Positions 27,952 to 37,300 of a DNA stretch of 64,000 nucleotides are shown here, piece after piece; the first letter of the stretch is position 1; each line of letters begins with the position of its first letter. This DNA is from Cognaticolwellia mytili. Its GTDB lineage: Bacteria > Pseudomonadota > Gammaproteobacteria > Enterobacterales > Alteromonadaceae. The notes below the pieces were generated by a model. It was not told where the DNA came from, searched no databases, and saw only the letters and a list, made by a program, of their open reading frames with translations. The DNA is taken from contig NZ_NBOF01000002.1 in assembly GCF_002104475.1 (NCBI RefSeq), positions 1-64,000 of the forward strand, in the 5' to 3' direction. Made by a program: the position numbers and the translations under genes.

Positions 27952-29541
27952 TTAGTGCGAGTTATTTTGTGAGATTTTGATATCAGAAATTCGAATACCT
28001 AATAATAACAAACATACAAAATAGCTAAGCACTCCTGCAGTAATACAAATAATAAGTTTCACTACTTGCTCAATGAAACTTAACGATAGCCAAAATTCAA
28101 ATGCTGGCGATAAATAAAAAACCACTAACGCCATGACAATAGCCGAAAATATCAAACGGGCGATAAACCACCAGGTTTTTTTCGATAATTGAAAAACATT
28201 GATGGCTTTTAAACCATGATAAAGCATCATTGCATTTAATGTTGCTGACAACGTTGTGGCAATAGCCAAGCCTACATAACCAAAGTACGGTGCCAACATA
28301 ATATTAAAAGCCATGTTAGCCACCATCGCTTTAATTGCTATTTTAACTGGTGTTTTGGTGTCTTGACGAGAATAGTATGCGGGCGCGAGTACTTTAATAA
28401 ACATAAAGCTTAGTAAACCTGCAAGATAAGCATATAACGCATAGGATACCTGCAACACTTGATGTTGGTCGAATTCCCCCCGCATAAATAAAATCATAAT
28501 AATAGGTTGTGCAAGTACCATCAATCCCGCAAGCGCTGGCCAGCCAAACAAAGATACAATTCTCAGTCCCCAGTCAACCGTGTCACTAAACTCTCTGCTA
28601 TCTTTTTTGGTATGCAGCTTTGATAAACTCGGTAATATTACTGTAGCAATACCAATACCAAATAGCCCTAAAGGGAATTCTAATAAGCGGTCAGCATAGT
28701 ATAACCAACTGATTGAACCGGTGATCAGCATGCTGGCTATAATGGTATCAAGTAAGAGATTGATTTGGGTAACAGATACACCGAATAAGGCGGGAAGGAT
28801 CAACTTGCGAATTTTAGTCACACCTGGCGCACTCCATGCCCATCTCGGTTTAACCAACGCTCCTGCCCGATATAAGAACGGTAATTGAAAAGCAAATTGT
28901 AAAAAACCACCTAAAAATACGCCCCAAGCTAATGCGAAAGCAGGGTCGTTCATGAGAGGTGCTAAATAGATAGCACAAGCAATAATGCCAACATTAAGTA
29001 AAACAGGTGTGAAAGCGGAAACAGCAAAACGTCCATAAGTATTTAATATCGCGCCTGACAATGCCGTAATACTGACAAACCAAAGATAAGGAAAAGTAAT
29101 TTTTAACAACGTACTGGCTAAATCAAATTTTTCACTGGCTGGCCCCTCATTTAGCCAATCTAGAAACCAACCAAAACCAAATAAAGCAACAAAAAGCGGT
29201 GAAGCGAGCATGCCAAATAAAGTCACTAAGGTAATAATTACCCCTAAAGTACCCGATACCTGTGCGATCAGTTTGCGGGTGTCGTTACGCCCCTGCTCTT
29301 CATCGAGGGTGTGATATTCACTTAAAACTGGCACAAACGCTTGAGCAAAAGCGCCTTCTGCAAATAAACGGCGGAAAAAGTTAGGTATTTTATTAGCAAA
29401 GAAAAATACATCTGCCGACGCACCAGCCCCCATAACATTAGCAATTATCACATCACGCACTAAGCCAAGAACACGTGAAATTAAGGTCATTGCGCTAACA
29501 ATAACTCCTGACTTAATTAGTTTTTTACTCAAACGATTCAA
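27952..29541 (-). CDS. murJ: Lipid II flippase MurJ
   Basis: The inner-membrane flippase (MOP superfamily) moving lipid II across the membrane for peptidoglycan synthesis. Its 529 residues have about 14 hydrophobic segments, and the start KSGVIVSAMTLISRVLGLVRDVIIA is the family hallmark. FANKIPNFFRRLFAEGAFAQAFVPVLSEY is also strongly conserved. It is the first gene of the minus-strand run and divergent from rpsT across 331 bp. Confidence 0.95.
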   Translation of the reverse strand: MNRLSKKLIKSGVIVSAMTLISRVLGLVRDVIIANVMGAGASADVFFFANKIPNFFRRLFAEGAFAQAFVPVLSEYHTLDEEQGRNDTRKLIAQVSGTLGVIITLVTLFGMLASPLFVALFGFGWFLDWLNEGPASEKFDLASTLLKITFPYLWFVSITALSGAILNTYGRFAVSAFTPVLLNVGIIACAIYLAPLMNDPAFALAWGVFLGGFLQFAFQLPFLYRAGALVKPRWAWSAPGVTKIRKLILPALFGVSVTQINLLLDTIIASMLITGSISWLYYADRLLEFPLGLFGIGIATVILPSLSKLHTKKDSREFSDTVDWGLRIVSLFGWPALAGLMVLAQPIIMILFMRGEFDQHQVLQVSYALYAYLAGLLSFMFIKVLAPAYYSRQDTKTPVKIAIKAMVANMAFNIMLAPYFGYVGLAIATTLSATLNAMMLYHGLKAINVFQLSKKTWWFIARLIFSAIVMALVVFYLSPAFEFWLSLSFIEQVVKLIICITAGVLSYFVCLLLLGIRISDIKISQNNSH

Positions 29542-29795
29542 TCCTATTTAATCAATGGCTATTTGTTGTTTTCGAGTTTTCGGCATATTTCATGTGCTAA
29601 ACGATTCGGATATAACGTAATAACTGGTACTAGCTTACATTATGAGGCTTTTATAATTTTATAAACAAGCATTTAATAGCATTAAGACGTTAGTTTTACT
29701 TCCAACTTCCAACTAAAAACCTTAGAATGTCCGCATTGGTTTTATTTATACAAACGGGTAATTATCCGAGCTGTCAAATTAACGCAGTAAATTGT

Positions 29796-29824
29796 TTGAC
29801 AAACCAGTTAAAAACAGGCATATT
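29796..29824 (+). promoter_or_regulatory. Likely rpsT promoter
   Basis: TTGACA (29796-29801), a 17-bp spacer and CATATT (29819-29824) lie about 40-50 bp before the TTG start of rpsT. The -35 is perfect and the -10 is moderate. The rest of the 331-bp murJ-rpsT spacer holds nothing else I can name. Confidence 0.55.
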
Positions 29825-29872
29825 TCGTCGCCTTAAATTTAGGCAATATTTATTCAATTTTAGGAGTTCACC

Positions 29873-30133
29873 TTGGCTAACTCAAAGTCTGCTAAGAAGC
29901 GCGCATTACAATCTGAAAAGCGCCGTCAACACAATGCAAGCCGTCGCTCAATGATGCGTACATTACTTAAAAAAGTAATTGCTGCTATCGAAGCCGGTGA
30001 CAAAGAAAAAGCATCTACAGAATTTGCTGTTGCTACACCGATCATTGATCGTTATGCAAGCAAAGGGCTTATTCACAAAAATAAAGCTGCTCGTAGCAAG
30101 AGTCGTTTAAACGCTGCAATCAAAGCGCTTTAA
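29873..30133 (+). CDS. rpsT: 30S ribosomal protein S20
   Basis: A small basic protein (86 residues) of the 30S subunit body, with [28 protein letters not shown] and the C-terminal [20 protein letters not shown]. The start codon is TTG, preceded by TAGGAG; no ATG gives the conserved N-terminus. E. coli rpsT also starts with UUG, and this weak start is part of its translational autocontrol, so the rare codon seems conserved by function. A strong terminator follows at once, so it is monocistronic. Confidence 0.97.
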   Translation: MANSKSAKKRALQSEKRRQHNASRRSMMRTLLKKVIAAIEAGDKEKASTEFAVATPIIDRYASKGLIHKNKAARSKSRLNAAIKAL

Positions 30134-30147
30134 TTTTGTACCGAATT

Positions 30148-30174
30148 AAAAAACCGGCTTTTGCCGGTTTTTTT
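30148..30174 (+). terminator. rpsT terminator
   Basis: AAAAAACCGGC, a TTTT loop and GCCGGTTTTTTT form an intrinsic terminator 15 nt after the rpsT stop. Confidence 0.9.
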
Positions 30175-30277
30175 ATACCTAAAAATCACCTACCTTATAA
30201 ACTTTATTGATCTAAGACCTTGCGCTTGTCAGTGGTTTTGTTAGTCTCTAGCCGGTATTTAATAAGAGAGACACGAC

Positions 30278-31933
30278 ATGAAATTTTCAAAAATTGCATC
30301 TGTAATATTAGTTGCGAGTACACTATCAGCTTGCGGTGATAAGAATGAAGCTGTAGATTCTTCAGCTGTTAATTTGTTACCCGAATATCAAAACCGCTTA
30401 AACATTTACAAAACGGTGACATTAAGTGCTGACTTGTCACACTTATCCAGTAATCAAAAACAAATGTTATCGCTCCTTATTGAAGCATCTGACATCATCG
30501 ACGGCCTTTTTTGGCAACAAGCTTTTGGCCAAAATAAAGCAACTTTTCTTGCCTCAATCAGTGATGAGAAAGTACGTGAGTTTGCCCGTATTAATTATGG
30601 TCCTTGGGATCGATTAAATGGCGACAAAGCATTTTTAACTAATACAGCTGAAAAAAGTCATGGCGCGCAATTTTATCCTGCAAATATGACTAAAGCAGAA
30701 TTTGAACAAGCGACATTCGAAGATAAAAATGGCCTGTACTCATTAGTGCGTCGTAATGAAAATGGTCAATTAACTACAATTTCCTTTTCAGAAGCTTACG
30801 CTGATGAAATCAATCGTATCGCTGTTATTCTTGAGAAAGCATCAACCTTGGCAGATGATAAAGAATTTGCTGCCTATCTTAACATGCGTGCTAAAGCAAT
30901 ACGCACAGATGACTTTCAAGCATCAGACTTTGCTTGGATGGACATGAAGAATAACCCAATTGATATTGTTATCGGACCAATTGAAACTTATGAAGACCAA
31001 CTGTTTGGCTACCGAGCTGCATTTGAATCATATGTGTTAATTAAAGATATGTCTTGGAGCGAGAAACTTGCTAAATATGCTGAATATTTGCCTGAGCTGC
31101 AACGTGGTTTACCAGTAAATAAAAAATATAAAGCAGAAGTACCGGGCTCTGATGCTGACTTAAATGCTTATGACGTTATTTACTATGCAGGGCACTCAAA
31201 TGCCGGTGGTAAAACCATCGCGATTAACTTGCCAAACGATGAGCAAGTACAATTAAAGAAAGGTACTCGTCGCTTACAATTGAAAAACGCAATGCGTGCA
31301 AAATTCGATGCGATCATGACACCTATTTCTGAAACGTTAATCGTGCCAGAGCAACGTAAAAACGTAACTTTTACAGCTTTCTTTGCAAATACTATGTTTC
31401 ATGAAGTTGCACACGGCTTAGGTATTAAAAATACCATTAATGACAAAGGTACGGTACGTCAGTCATTAAAGGAACACGCCTCAGCATTAGAAGAAGGTAA
31501 AGCTGATATTCTAGGGCTTTATATGATACGTCAATTACTTGCTAAAAACGTTATCACTGAAGGTACTTTAGAAGACTACTACACCACATTCTTGACAGGT
31601 ATATTCCGCTCTGTACGTTTTGGTGCTAGTTCAGCGCACGGTAAAGCAAATATGGTAAGGTTCAACTACTTTGCCGAGCAAGGCGCTTTTACACGTAATG
31701 AGCAAGGTTTATACACAGTTAATGTTGAAAAAATGACTGCCGCAATTGATTCTTTGTCTAAGCTAATTTTAACTTTGCAAGGGAATGGTGATTATCAAGG
31801 AGTTGATAAACTAGTCACTGAAAGTGGTGTAATAAAAATTGATTTAGCAACTGACTTAGCAAGCTTAGAAAAAGCGAATATTCCGGTTGATATTACTTTC
31901 AAGCAAGGAAAAAAAATTCTTGGCTTAAACTAA
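30278..31933 (+). CDS. M49-like (dipeptidyl-peptidase III related) zinc peptidase lipoprotein
   Basis: An exported lipoprotein (lipobox LSACG, Cys20) of 551 residues. The metal motif is HEVAH at 375-379, with the second glutamate motif EEGKAD at 405-410. Both resemble the dipeptidyl-peptidase III family, whose classic motif is the longer HELLGH with EECRAE. A five-residue HExxH form is known in some bacterial DPP III proteins. It would remove dipeptides from the N-terminus of short peptides at the cell envelope. The start follows AAGAGAGACACGAC, and a terminator follows. The family call rests on motif and layout; a different HExxH peptidase is possible. Confidence 0.72.
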   Translation: MKFSKIASVILVASTLSACGDKNEAVDSSAVNLLPEYQNRLNIYKTVTLSADLSHLSSNQKQMLSLLIEASDIIDGLFWQQAFGQNKATFLASISDEKVREFARINYGPWDRLNGDKAFLTNTAEKSHGAQFYPANMTKAEFEQATFEDKNGLYSLVRRNENGQLTTISFSEAYADEINRIAVILEKASTLADDKEFAAYLNMRAKAIRTDDFQASDFAWMDMKNNPIDIVIGPIETYEDQLFGYRAAFESYVLIKDMSWSEKLAKYAEYLPELQRGLPVNKKYKAEVPGSDADLNAYDVIYYAGHSNAGGKTIAINLPNDEQVQLKKGTRRLQLKNAMRAKFDAIMTPISETLIVPEQRKNVTFTAFFANTMFHEVAHGLGIKNTINDKGTVRQSLKEHASALEEGKADILGLYMIRQLLAKNVITEGTLEDYYTTFLTGIFRSVRFGASSAHGKANMVRFNYFAEQGAFTRNEQGLYTVNVEKMTAAIDSLSKLILTLQGNGDYQGVDKLVTESGVIKIDLATDLASLEKANIPVDITFKQGKKILGLN

Positions 31934-31989
31934 GGCGTAATTTTCGTTCTCATGAGAAAGTACTATAGCTAAAGTATATCCCCTCTTAT

Positions 31990-32018
31990 AAAGGCTAAAC
32001 CTCAGTTTAGCCTTTTTT
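31990..32018 (+). terminator. Terminator after the M49-like gene
   Basis: AAAGGCTAAAC, CTCA loop and GTTTAGCCTTTTTT form a strong intrinsic terminator. Confidence 0.9.
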
Positions 32019-32192
32019 ATTGTATTCCATACCAGATATCAGCTGTGTTCAGTATCATTTTTTGGATACCTTAAAAGAATAATAATAAACAACAAAAGCA
32101 GAAGTATATTAATTCTTCCTCCCTAGTAAACGTATTTAATTTAACATAAAATTAACACCCTGAATAACCAACAGGCTCATTGGAGTTAACCT

Positions 32193-33548
32193 ATGCACTT
32201 TACCAAATTAAAGGCAACAGCTATTCGACTAACGCTGTTAATTTTTTTCTTTTCTGGCGCAAGTCACGCCATCACCACCGCTCAAAATGTCAATACTTTC
32301 ACGCTTAAAAATGGCATGAAGATTATCGTATTAGAAGATAAGTCGATTCCCAATGCTAATATGTATTTGTTTTGGAAAGTGGGCTCACGTAACGAAGTAC
32401 CCGGCATTACAGGTCTTTCACACTTCTTTGAACATATGATGTTTAATGGTGCAAAGAAATATGGTCCGAAGATGTTTGACCGTACAATGGAAGCAGCAGG
32501 TGGCTCAAACAACGCTTACACCAGCGAAAATTTAACTGTTTATACCAACTGGTTCCCAACAGATGCTATTGAAACTATTTTTGATTTAGAAGCTGACCGT
32601 ATTGAAAACTTAGCTATTGAAGAGAAAAGCGTTGAAAGTGAACGCGGAGTGGTCACTTCTGAGCGTACTACCGGTCTTGAGAATTCAAACTTCAGAGCAA
32701 TTTGGCAAGAAGTCAAAGGGGCAGCATTTAGAGCGCACCCTTATAGTTGGTCCGTTATCGGGCATGCTTCAGATATTGAAAACTGGCGTTTGGAAGATTT
32801 AAAACAATATCATGCCACCTATTATGCTCCCAATAATGCCGTTGTTGTTATTGCTGGTGATGTCACAACAGCAGAAGTAAAAAAACTAGCTCAAAAATAT
32901 TTTGAGCCTATTCCCGCACAGGCACCTCCTAGAGAAGTGCATACAGTAGAGCCTGAACAAAAAGGTGAACGCACTGTTTATGTTCACAAAGCTTCGGTAA
33001 CAACACCAAACATCATGATGGCGTATCACGTACCGAATACACAACATGAAGATTATTATGCCTTAGATATTCTTAACGATATTTTAGCGACAGGTCAAAG
33101 TTCACGCTTGTATAAATCTCTAATTGATGAGCAACAAGTTGCCAGTGACTTATTTACTTACTTACCTGAAAGCATTGATCCAAACTTGTTTTATATTTAC
33201 GCCGTTGCAGCAAAAGATGTTAGTGCTGAAAAATTAAAAAAAGCGCTAGTAAAAGAAGTGAACAGCATTATTAAAAATGGTGTTGAAGCACAAGAGCTTG
33301 AAAAAGTTAAAAATACAAAGTTGGTCAATTTTTACCGTACTATGGCAACGATTAATGGAAAGGCTAATACCATAGGTTCATACGAACTTTACTTTGGTGA
33401 CTACAATAAATTATTTTCAGCACCACAAGACTATAACAAAGTAACGATTGCCGACATTCAAAGAGTCGCCCAAAAATACTTAGTAAAATCAAACCGCACT
33501 GTCGGTATTTTATCTTCTGAAAAGGACAGCAACGATGCGGATTTATAA
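32193..33548 (+). CDS. M16 family zinc metallopeptidase, catalytic partner
   Basis: An exported M16B peptidase (451 residues). It has a signal peptide of about 26 residues ending ASHA. The inverted zinc motif HFFEH is at 77-81, with the downstream Glu in SVESERGVVTSE near 145-155. GLSHFFEHMMFNGAKKYG is typical of periplasmic or outer-membrane M16 proteins. GGAG precedes the ATG. The next gene overlaps by 14 nt and encodes an M16 protein without the zinc motif. The pair probably forms the active-inactive heterodimer known for bacterial M16B proteases, which cleave peptides inside a closed chamber. Confidence 0.9.
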   Translation: MHFTKLKATAIRLTLLIFFFSGASHAITTAQNVNTFTLKNGMKIIVLEDKSIPNANMYLFWKVGSRNEVPGITGLSHFFEHMMFNGAKKYGPKMFDRTMEAAGGSNNAYTSENLTVYTNWFPTDAIETIFDLEADRIENLAIEEKSVESERGVVTSERTTGLENSNFRAIWQEVKGAAFRAHPYSWSVIGHASDIENWRLEDLKQYHATYYAPNNAVVVIAGDVTTAEVKKLAQKYFEPIPAQAPPREVHTVEPEQKGERTVYVHKASVTTPNIMMAYHVPNTQHEDYYALDILNDILATGQSSRLYKSLIDEQQVASDLFTYLPESIDPNLFYIYAVAAKDVSAEKLKKALVKEVNSIIKNGVEAQELEKVKNTKLVNFYRTMATINGKANTIGSYELYFGDYNKLFSAPQDYNKVTIADIQRVAQKYLVKSNRTVGILSSEKDSNDADL

Positions 33549-34923
33549 TTTATTGAGCAGCTTAATTATCGCCAGTTTTGCTCTTGTAGCTTCACAAGCT
33601 AAAGCAAGTTACACACTACCTGAATATCAAAAAATCACTTTAGATAATGGTTTAACTGTATATTTAATGGAACAACATGAAGTACCACTCATCGATGTAA
33701 ACATTGTTGTTAAAGCTGGTGCAATTAACGATTCAATTTCAGGTTTAGCTTATTTAACGGCTGAAAGTTTACCGTTAGGTACTGAGCAGCAGTCAAAAGG
33801 CGAAATCAATGAAACGATAGACTTCATTGGCGCAAATATTTCTGCCTCTGCAGGCAGCGAGTCATCTTTTGTAGAGAGTTCATTCGCTAAAAAAGATCAA
33901 CAAGTGATGTTGAAATTGCTAAAAGACATTATCACTCGTCCTAAATTTTCAGTGAAAGAGTTTAATAAAAAGAAGAAGCAACATTTATTAGCATTAGAAC
34001 AAAGTAAAGAAAGTCCAAAATCAGTGATTAATAATTACTTTAAAGAAATGGTTTTTGCCAATTCGACTTACAATGCAATAACACAAGGTAATACAGCGTC
34101 GATCGAAAAAATTAAGTTGAAGGATATTAAGTCATTTCACCAGCAATGGTATCAACCCCAAAATGCAGCTATCGTCATCGTTGGTGACTTTAAAAGTGCT
34201 GAAATGTTAAAGCAAGTTAAAACGCTTTTTTCAAAATGGCAAAATCATGCTGATTTAGAAGCTGTAGCAATTATGCAGCCAAAGCCATTAACACAGGCAA
34301 AAGTATTGTTAGTTAACAAAGAAGACGCCATTGAATCAACATTTACCATTGGCGGGCTTGGTATTGCACGTAACACCCGTGATTTAGTCGGCATATCTGT
34401 GATCAATACTATTTTAGGTGCTCGATTTACATCATGGCTAAATGATGAGTTACGGGTAAATTCCGGGCTAACTTATGGCGCAAGAAGTAATTTTACTCAT
34501 TATAGTCAGTCAGGTAGTTTTGCTATTTCAAGCTTTACTAAAACAGCGACTACGGTAGCAGCAATTGATCTTGCCTTAAAAACCTATAACCGTTTATGGG
34601 ACCGAGGAATTGATGAAGCAACACTCGCTTCAGCAAAAGCCTACGTAAAGGGAAAGTTTCCACCAAAATTCGAAACCTCACAAGATTTGAGTAACTTACT
34701 AGGACAAATGTATAGCTATAATTTTGATGAAAGCTATATCAATACCTTTGAACAGCAAGTTAATTCATTAACTATTGCTAAAACTCAGCAACTTATTAAT
34801 AAGTACTTCCCAAAAGAGAATTTACAAATGGTTATTATTGGTAAAGCTGCTGAATTAATTGATACTGTTGGCAAATATGGTGAGATACGACAAGTTAATA
34901 TTAAAGAGGTTAGCGATAAGTAG
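33535..34923 (+). CDS. M16 family peptidase-like protein, non-catalytic partner
   Basis: 462 residues with a signal peptide (ending AKA/SY). The M16 fold is clear (ITLDNGLTVYLMEQHEVPLIDVNIVVKAG, then AYLTAESLPLGTEQQSKGEINETIDFIGA), but the site of HxxEH reads AYLTAE, so zinc ligands are lost. The C-terminal half keeps the R/Y substrate motif (NDELRVNSGLTYGARS). It overlaps the preceding gene by 14 nt, and the two are surely co-translated. It likely binds substrate and completes the chamber of its active partner. Confidence 0.88.
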   Translation: MRIYNLLSSLIIASFALVASQAKASYTLPEYQKITLDNGLTVYLMEQHEVPLIDVNIVVKAGAINDSISGLAYLTAESLPLGTEQQSKGEINETIDFIGANISASAGSESSFVESSFAKKDQQVMLKLLKDIITRPKFSVKEFNKKKKQHLLALEQSKESPKSVINNYFKEMVFANSTYNAITQGNTASIEKIKLKDIKSFHQQWYQPQNAAIVIVGDFKSAEMLKQVKTLFSKWQNHADLEAVAIMQPKPLTQAKVLLVNKEDAIESTFTIGGLGIARNTRDLVGISVINTILGARFTSWLNDELRVNSGLTYGARSNFTHYSQSGSFAISSFTKTATTVAAIDLALKTYNRLWDRGIDEATLASAKAYVKGKFPPKFETSQDLSNLLGQMYSYNFDESYINTFEQQVNSLTIAKTQQLINKYFPKENLQMVIIGKAAELIDTVGKYGEIRQVNIKEVSDK

Positions 34924-35020
34924 TCCATAACCTTCACACTTGAATAAATGACTTTTTTATATCATAGTGGTCTGACTTGTTGAGATCATAATAATAAAAG
35001 TTAATTTTGAAGGTACTGGT

Positions 35021-36628
35021 GTGAAGACGTTTGATTTTGTAGTTGTAGGTGGAGGCTCTGCGGGCTGTGTATTAGCTGATAAATTATCAGCCTGCGGTAA
35101 TTATAGTGTTTGCTTGCTCGAGGCAGGGAAAAAAGATAAAAACTGGTTAGTACACTTACCTATTGGTATCATCGCCTTAATGCGAAATCGCACGTTAAAC
35201 TGGCAATTTAATTCTCAACCAGAAAGCACCTTAAATAACCGTTCAATATACACTCCTCGTGGTAAAACTTTAGGTGGTAGTAGTTCAATTAATGCCATGT
35301 TGTATATTCGGGGACAAAAGCAAGACTATGACCATTGGCATAGCCTTGGTAATCAAGGTTGGAGCTATAATGATGTTCTCCCATACTTTAAAGCGCTTGA
35401 GCATCAAGAACGTGGCGCAGATGAATACCATGGTATCAATGGCCAACTCAATGTGGCTGACTCCGCATCAAAGCCAACTGTCAATGAAGACTTTATTCTG
35501 TCAACCATTGCTGCGGGCTTTCCGGAAAACAATGATTTTAACGGCGCTACTCAAGAAGGAGTCGGTTATTACCAGGTCACACAAAAAGATGGTTTACGAC
35601 ACAGCGCAGCAAAAGCTTTTTTGACTCCTAATTTACATCGTAAAAACTTAACGGTTATCACGCAAACACAAGTCGAAAAAATTATCATTGAAAGTGGCGT
35701 TGCTACGGGTGTTAGCTTCAAACATAAAGGAGAACTGCAATCGATTAACGCAAGTAAAGAAGTTATCTTAAGTGCTGGCGCTATTAATTCCCCTCAAATA
35801 TTAATGCTTTCAGGTGTTGGACCAAAAAGTGAATTAGAGCGAAATGATATTAAAGTGATTCATGCACTTGAAGGTGTCGGGAAGAACCTACAAGATCATG
35901 TTGATATTCTCAATGTCGCACAACACCAAAGAACAGAAATACTCGCTTATCGCCCCAAAGCAATATGGTGGGGTGTAAAAGAAAGCATTAAATTCCTTGC
36001 TAAACGAGCCGGCTTATTAACAACCGTTATTGCAGAAAGTGGCGGATTTATCAAATCAGATCCAAGCTTAGCTGAGCCTGATTTACAATTACACTTTGTG
36101 CCGGCAGCAATGGATGATCATGGTAGAAATAATAAATTACTGTGTACTTACGGGGTGGCAATACACGTTTGCTTACTGAGGCCTAAAAGCAGTGGCACTA
36201 TTACTTTAAACAGTAATAAAATTAGCCAACACCCTCGCATTGAAATGAATATGCTTGCTCATCAAGACGATATAGATGCGATGATAAAAGGCGTGAGAAT
36301 TGCAAAGAAGATTCTTTCAACACCACCACTATCGACCACACATGTAAAATATATTTTTCCAAGTAATAATTGCAGCTCCGATCAAGAAATTCACGAATTT
36401 CTAAAAAATAAATGTAATACCATCTATCACCCTGTTGGCACCTGTAAAATGGGCCAAGATGAATTAGCCGTTGTTGACGATAAATTGAAAGTCCATGGCA
36501 TTGAAAAACTTAGAGTCGTTGACGCTTCTATTATGCCGACTTTGATTAGCGGTAATACAAATGCACCAACTATGATGATCGCAGCTAAAGCGGCGGAATC
36601 AATTTTGGCTGATGCAATTAAAAATTAA
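35021..36628 (+). CDS. GMC family FAD-dependent oxidoreductase (choline/alcohol dehydrogenase-like)
   Basis: A flavoprotein of 535 residues. The FAD-binding GGGSAG at 10-15 follows a very short N-terminus. GMC signature 1 (PRGKTLGGSSSINAMLYIRG) and signature 2 (GAINSPQILMLSGVGP) are intact. The C-terminal active-site region HPVGTCKMG with a later SGNTNAPTMMIAAKAAE supplies the His/Asn pair. It resembles BetA and related alcohol dehydrogenases, but there is no betaine gene nearby, so the substrate (choline, long-chain or other alcohol) cannot be given. The start is GTG, with GAAGGTACTG upstream. It is a lone gene with no strong terminator seen. Confidence 0.88.
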   Translation: MKTFDFVVVGGGSAGCVLADKLSACGNYSVCLLEAGKKDKNWLVHLPIGIIALMRNRTLNWQFNSQPESTLNNRSIYTPRGKTLGGSSSINAMLYIRGQKQDYDHWHSLGNQGWSYNDVLPYFKALEHQERGADEYHGINGQLNVADSASKPTVNEDFILSTIAAGFPENNDFNGATQEGVGYYQVTQKDGLRHSAAKAFLTPNLHRKNLTVITQTQVEKIIIESGVATGVSFKHKGELQSINASKEVILSAGAINSPQILMLSGVGPKSELERNDIKVIHALEGVGKNLQDHVDILNVAQHQRTEILAYRPKAIWWGVKESIKFLAKRAGLLTTVIAESGGFIKSDPSLAEPDLQLHFVPAAMDDHGRNNKLLCTYGVAIHVCLLRPKSSGTITLNSNKISQHPRIEMNMLAHQDDIDAMIKGVRIAKKILSTPPLSTTHVKYIFPSNNCSSDQEIHEFLKNKCNTIYHPVGTCKMGQDELAVVDDKLKVHGIEKLRVVDASIMPTLISGNTNAPTMMIAAKAAESILADAIKN

Positions 36629-36711
36629 AGAGCATTATTTACAAATAAAAAATAAAATTGAAACCAGATAGGTAATTGGCAGGTCAAATGCTTTAATCCA
36701 ATCATTTATTT

Positions 36712-37245
36712 ATGGTGACCTTTTTGAATACACTTATAAATCAAAAAAAACGTATAGCAGCGCTTTTATTAATGGTCTTATCGCTATTCTCATTTAGTGC
36801 ATTAGCCGACGAAAGCACAGAAACAGTAACAGCACCTACGGCTCCAGCTTGGCAGTTGAAAACTCAGTCAGGTAGCGATATTTCTTTATCGAAATTTCAA
36901 GGACAAGCCGTTATTTTACACTTTTGGGCGACATGGTGTCCGTATTGTAAAAAATTGCAGCCAAAATTAGTAGAACTGGAGAAAAAGTATAAAGATAAAG
37001 GCGTAAAAATTGTCGCAATTAGCTTTAATGAAGATGAAGGTGCATTACCACAAGATGAATTAGCATCTCGTGGTTATAGTTTTATCACTGCTGTAAATGG
37101 TGATGAGGTAGCAATGCGTTACGGTGTAAAAGGTACGCCAACCACTTTTTTTATCAATAAAAATAACCAAGTGATATTTAAATCGACCAGTTCTGATATT
37201 TCTGATCCGCGTTTAGAGCTTGCCACTAAAGAAATAGCTAAATAA
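36712..37245 (+). CDS. TlpA-like thioredoxin family protein
   Basis: An exported thiol-disulphide protein (177 residues). A membrane or signal segment at about 14-32 ends ALA/DES. The thioredoxin fold has WATWCPYCKK (Cys76 and Cys79) and the cis-Pro region GTPTTFFINKN. It belongs to the TlpA/ResA group that reduces disulphides in exported proteins, often for cytochrome c maturation, but no such genes are close. ATG 36712 has a poor Shine-Dalgarno; a start further in is possible. Confidence 0.85.
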   Translation: MVTFLNTLINQKKRIAALLLMVLSLFSFSALADESTETVTAPTAPAWQLKTQSGSDISLSKFQGQAVILHFWATWCPYCKKLQPKLVELEKKYKDKGVKIVAISFNEDEGALPQDELASRGYSFITAVNGDEVAMRYGVKGTPTTFFINKNNQVIFKSTSSDISDPRLELATKEIAK

Positions 37246-37248
37246 ACT

Positions 37249-37281
37249 AAACGTAGGGCAAATGTTGCTTACCCTACGTTT
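37249..37281. terminator. Hairpin between convergent TlpA-like and TPR genes
   Basis: AAACGTAGGG pairs with CCCTACGTTT (10 bp), with a small inner GCAA/TTGC stem. It lies 3 nt after the plus-strand stop and 19 bp from the minus-strand stop, so it likely serves both. Confidence 0.7.
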
Positions 37282-37300
37282 CCTTTTACCTATTTTCCAA

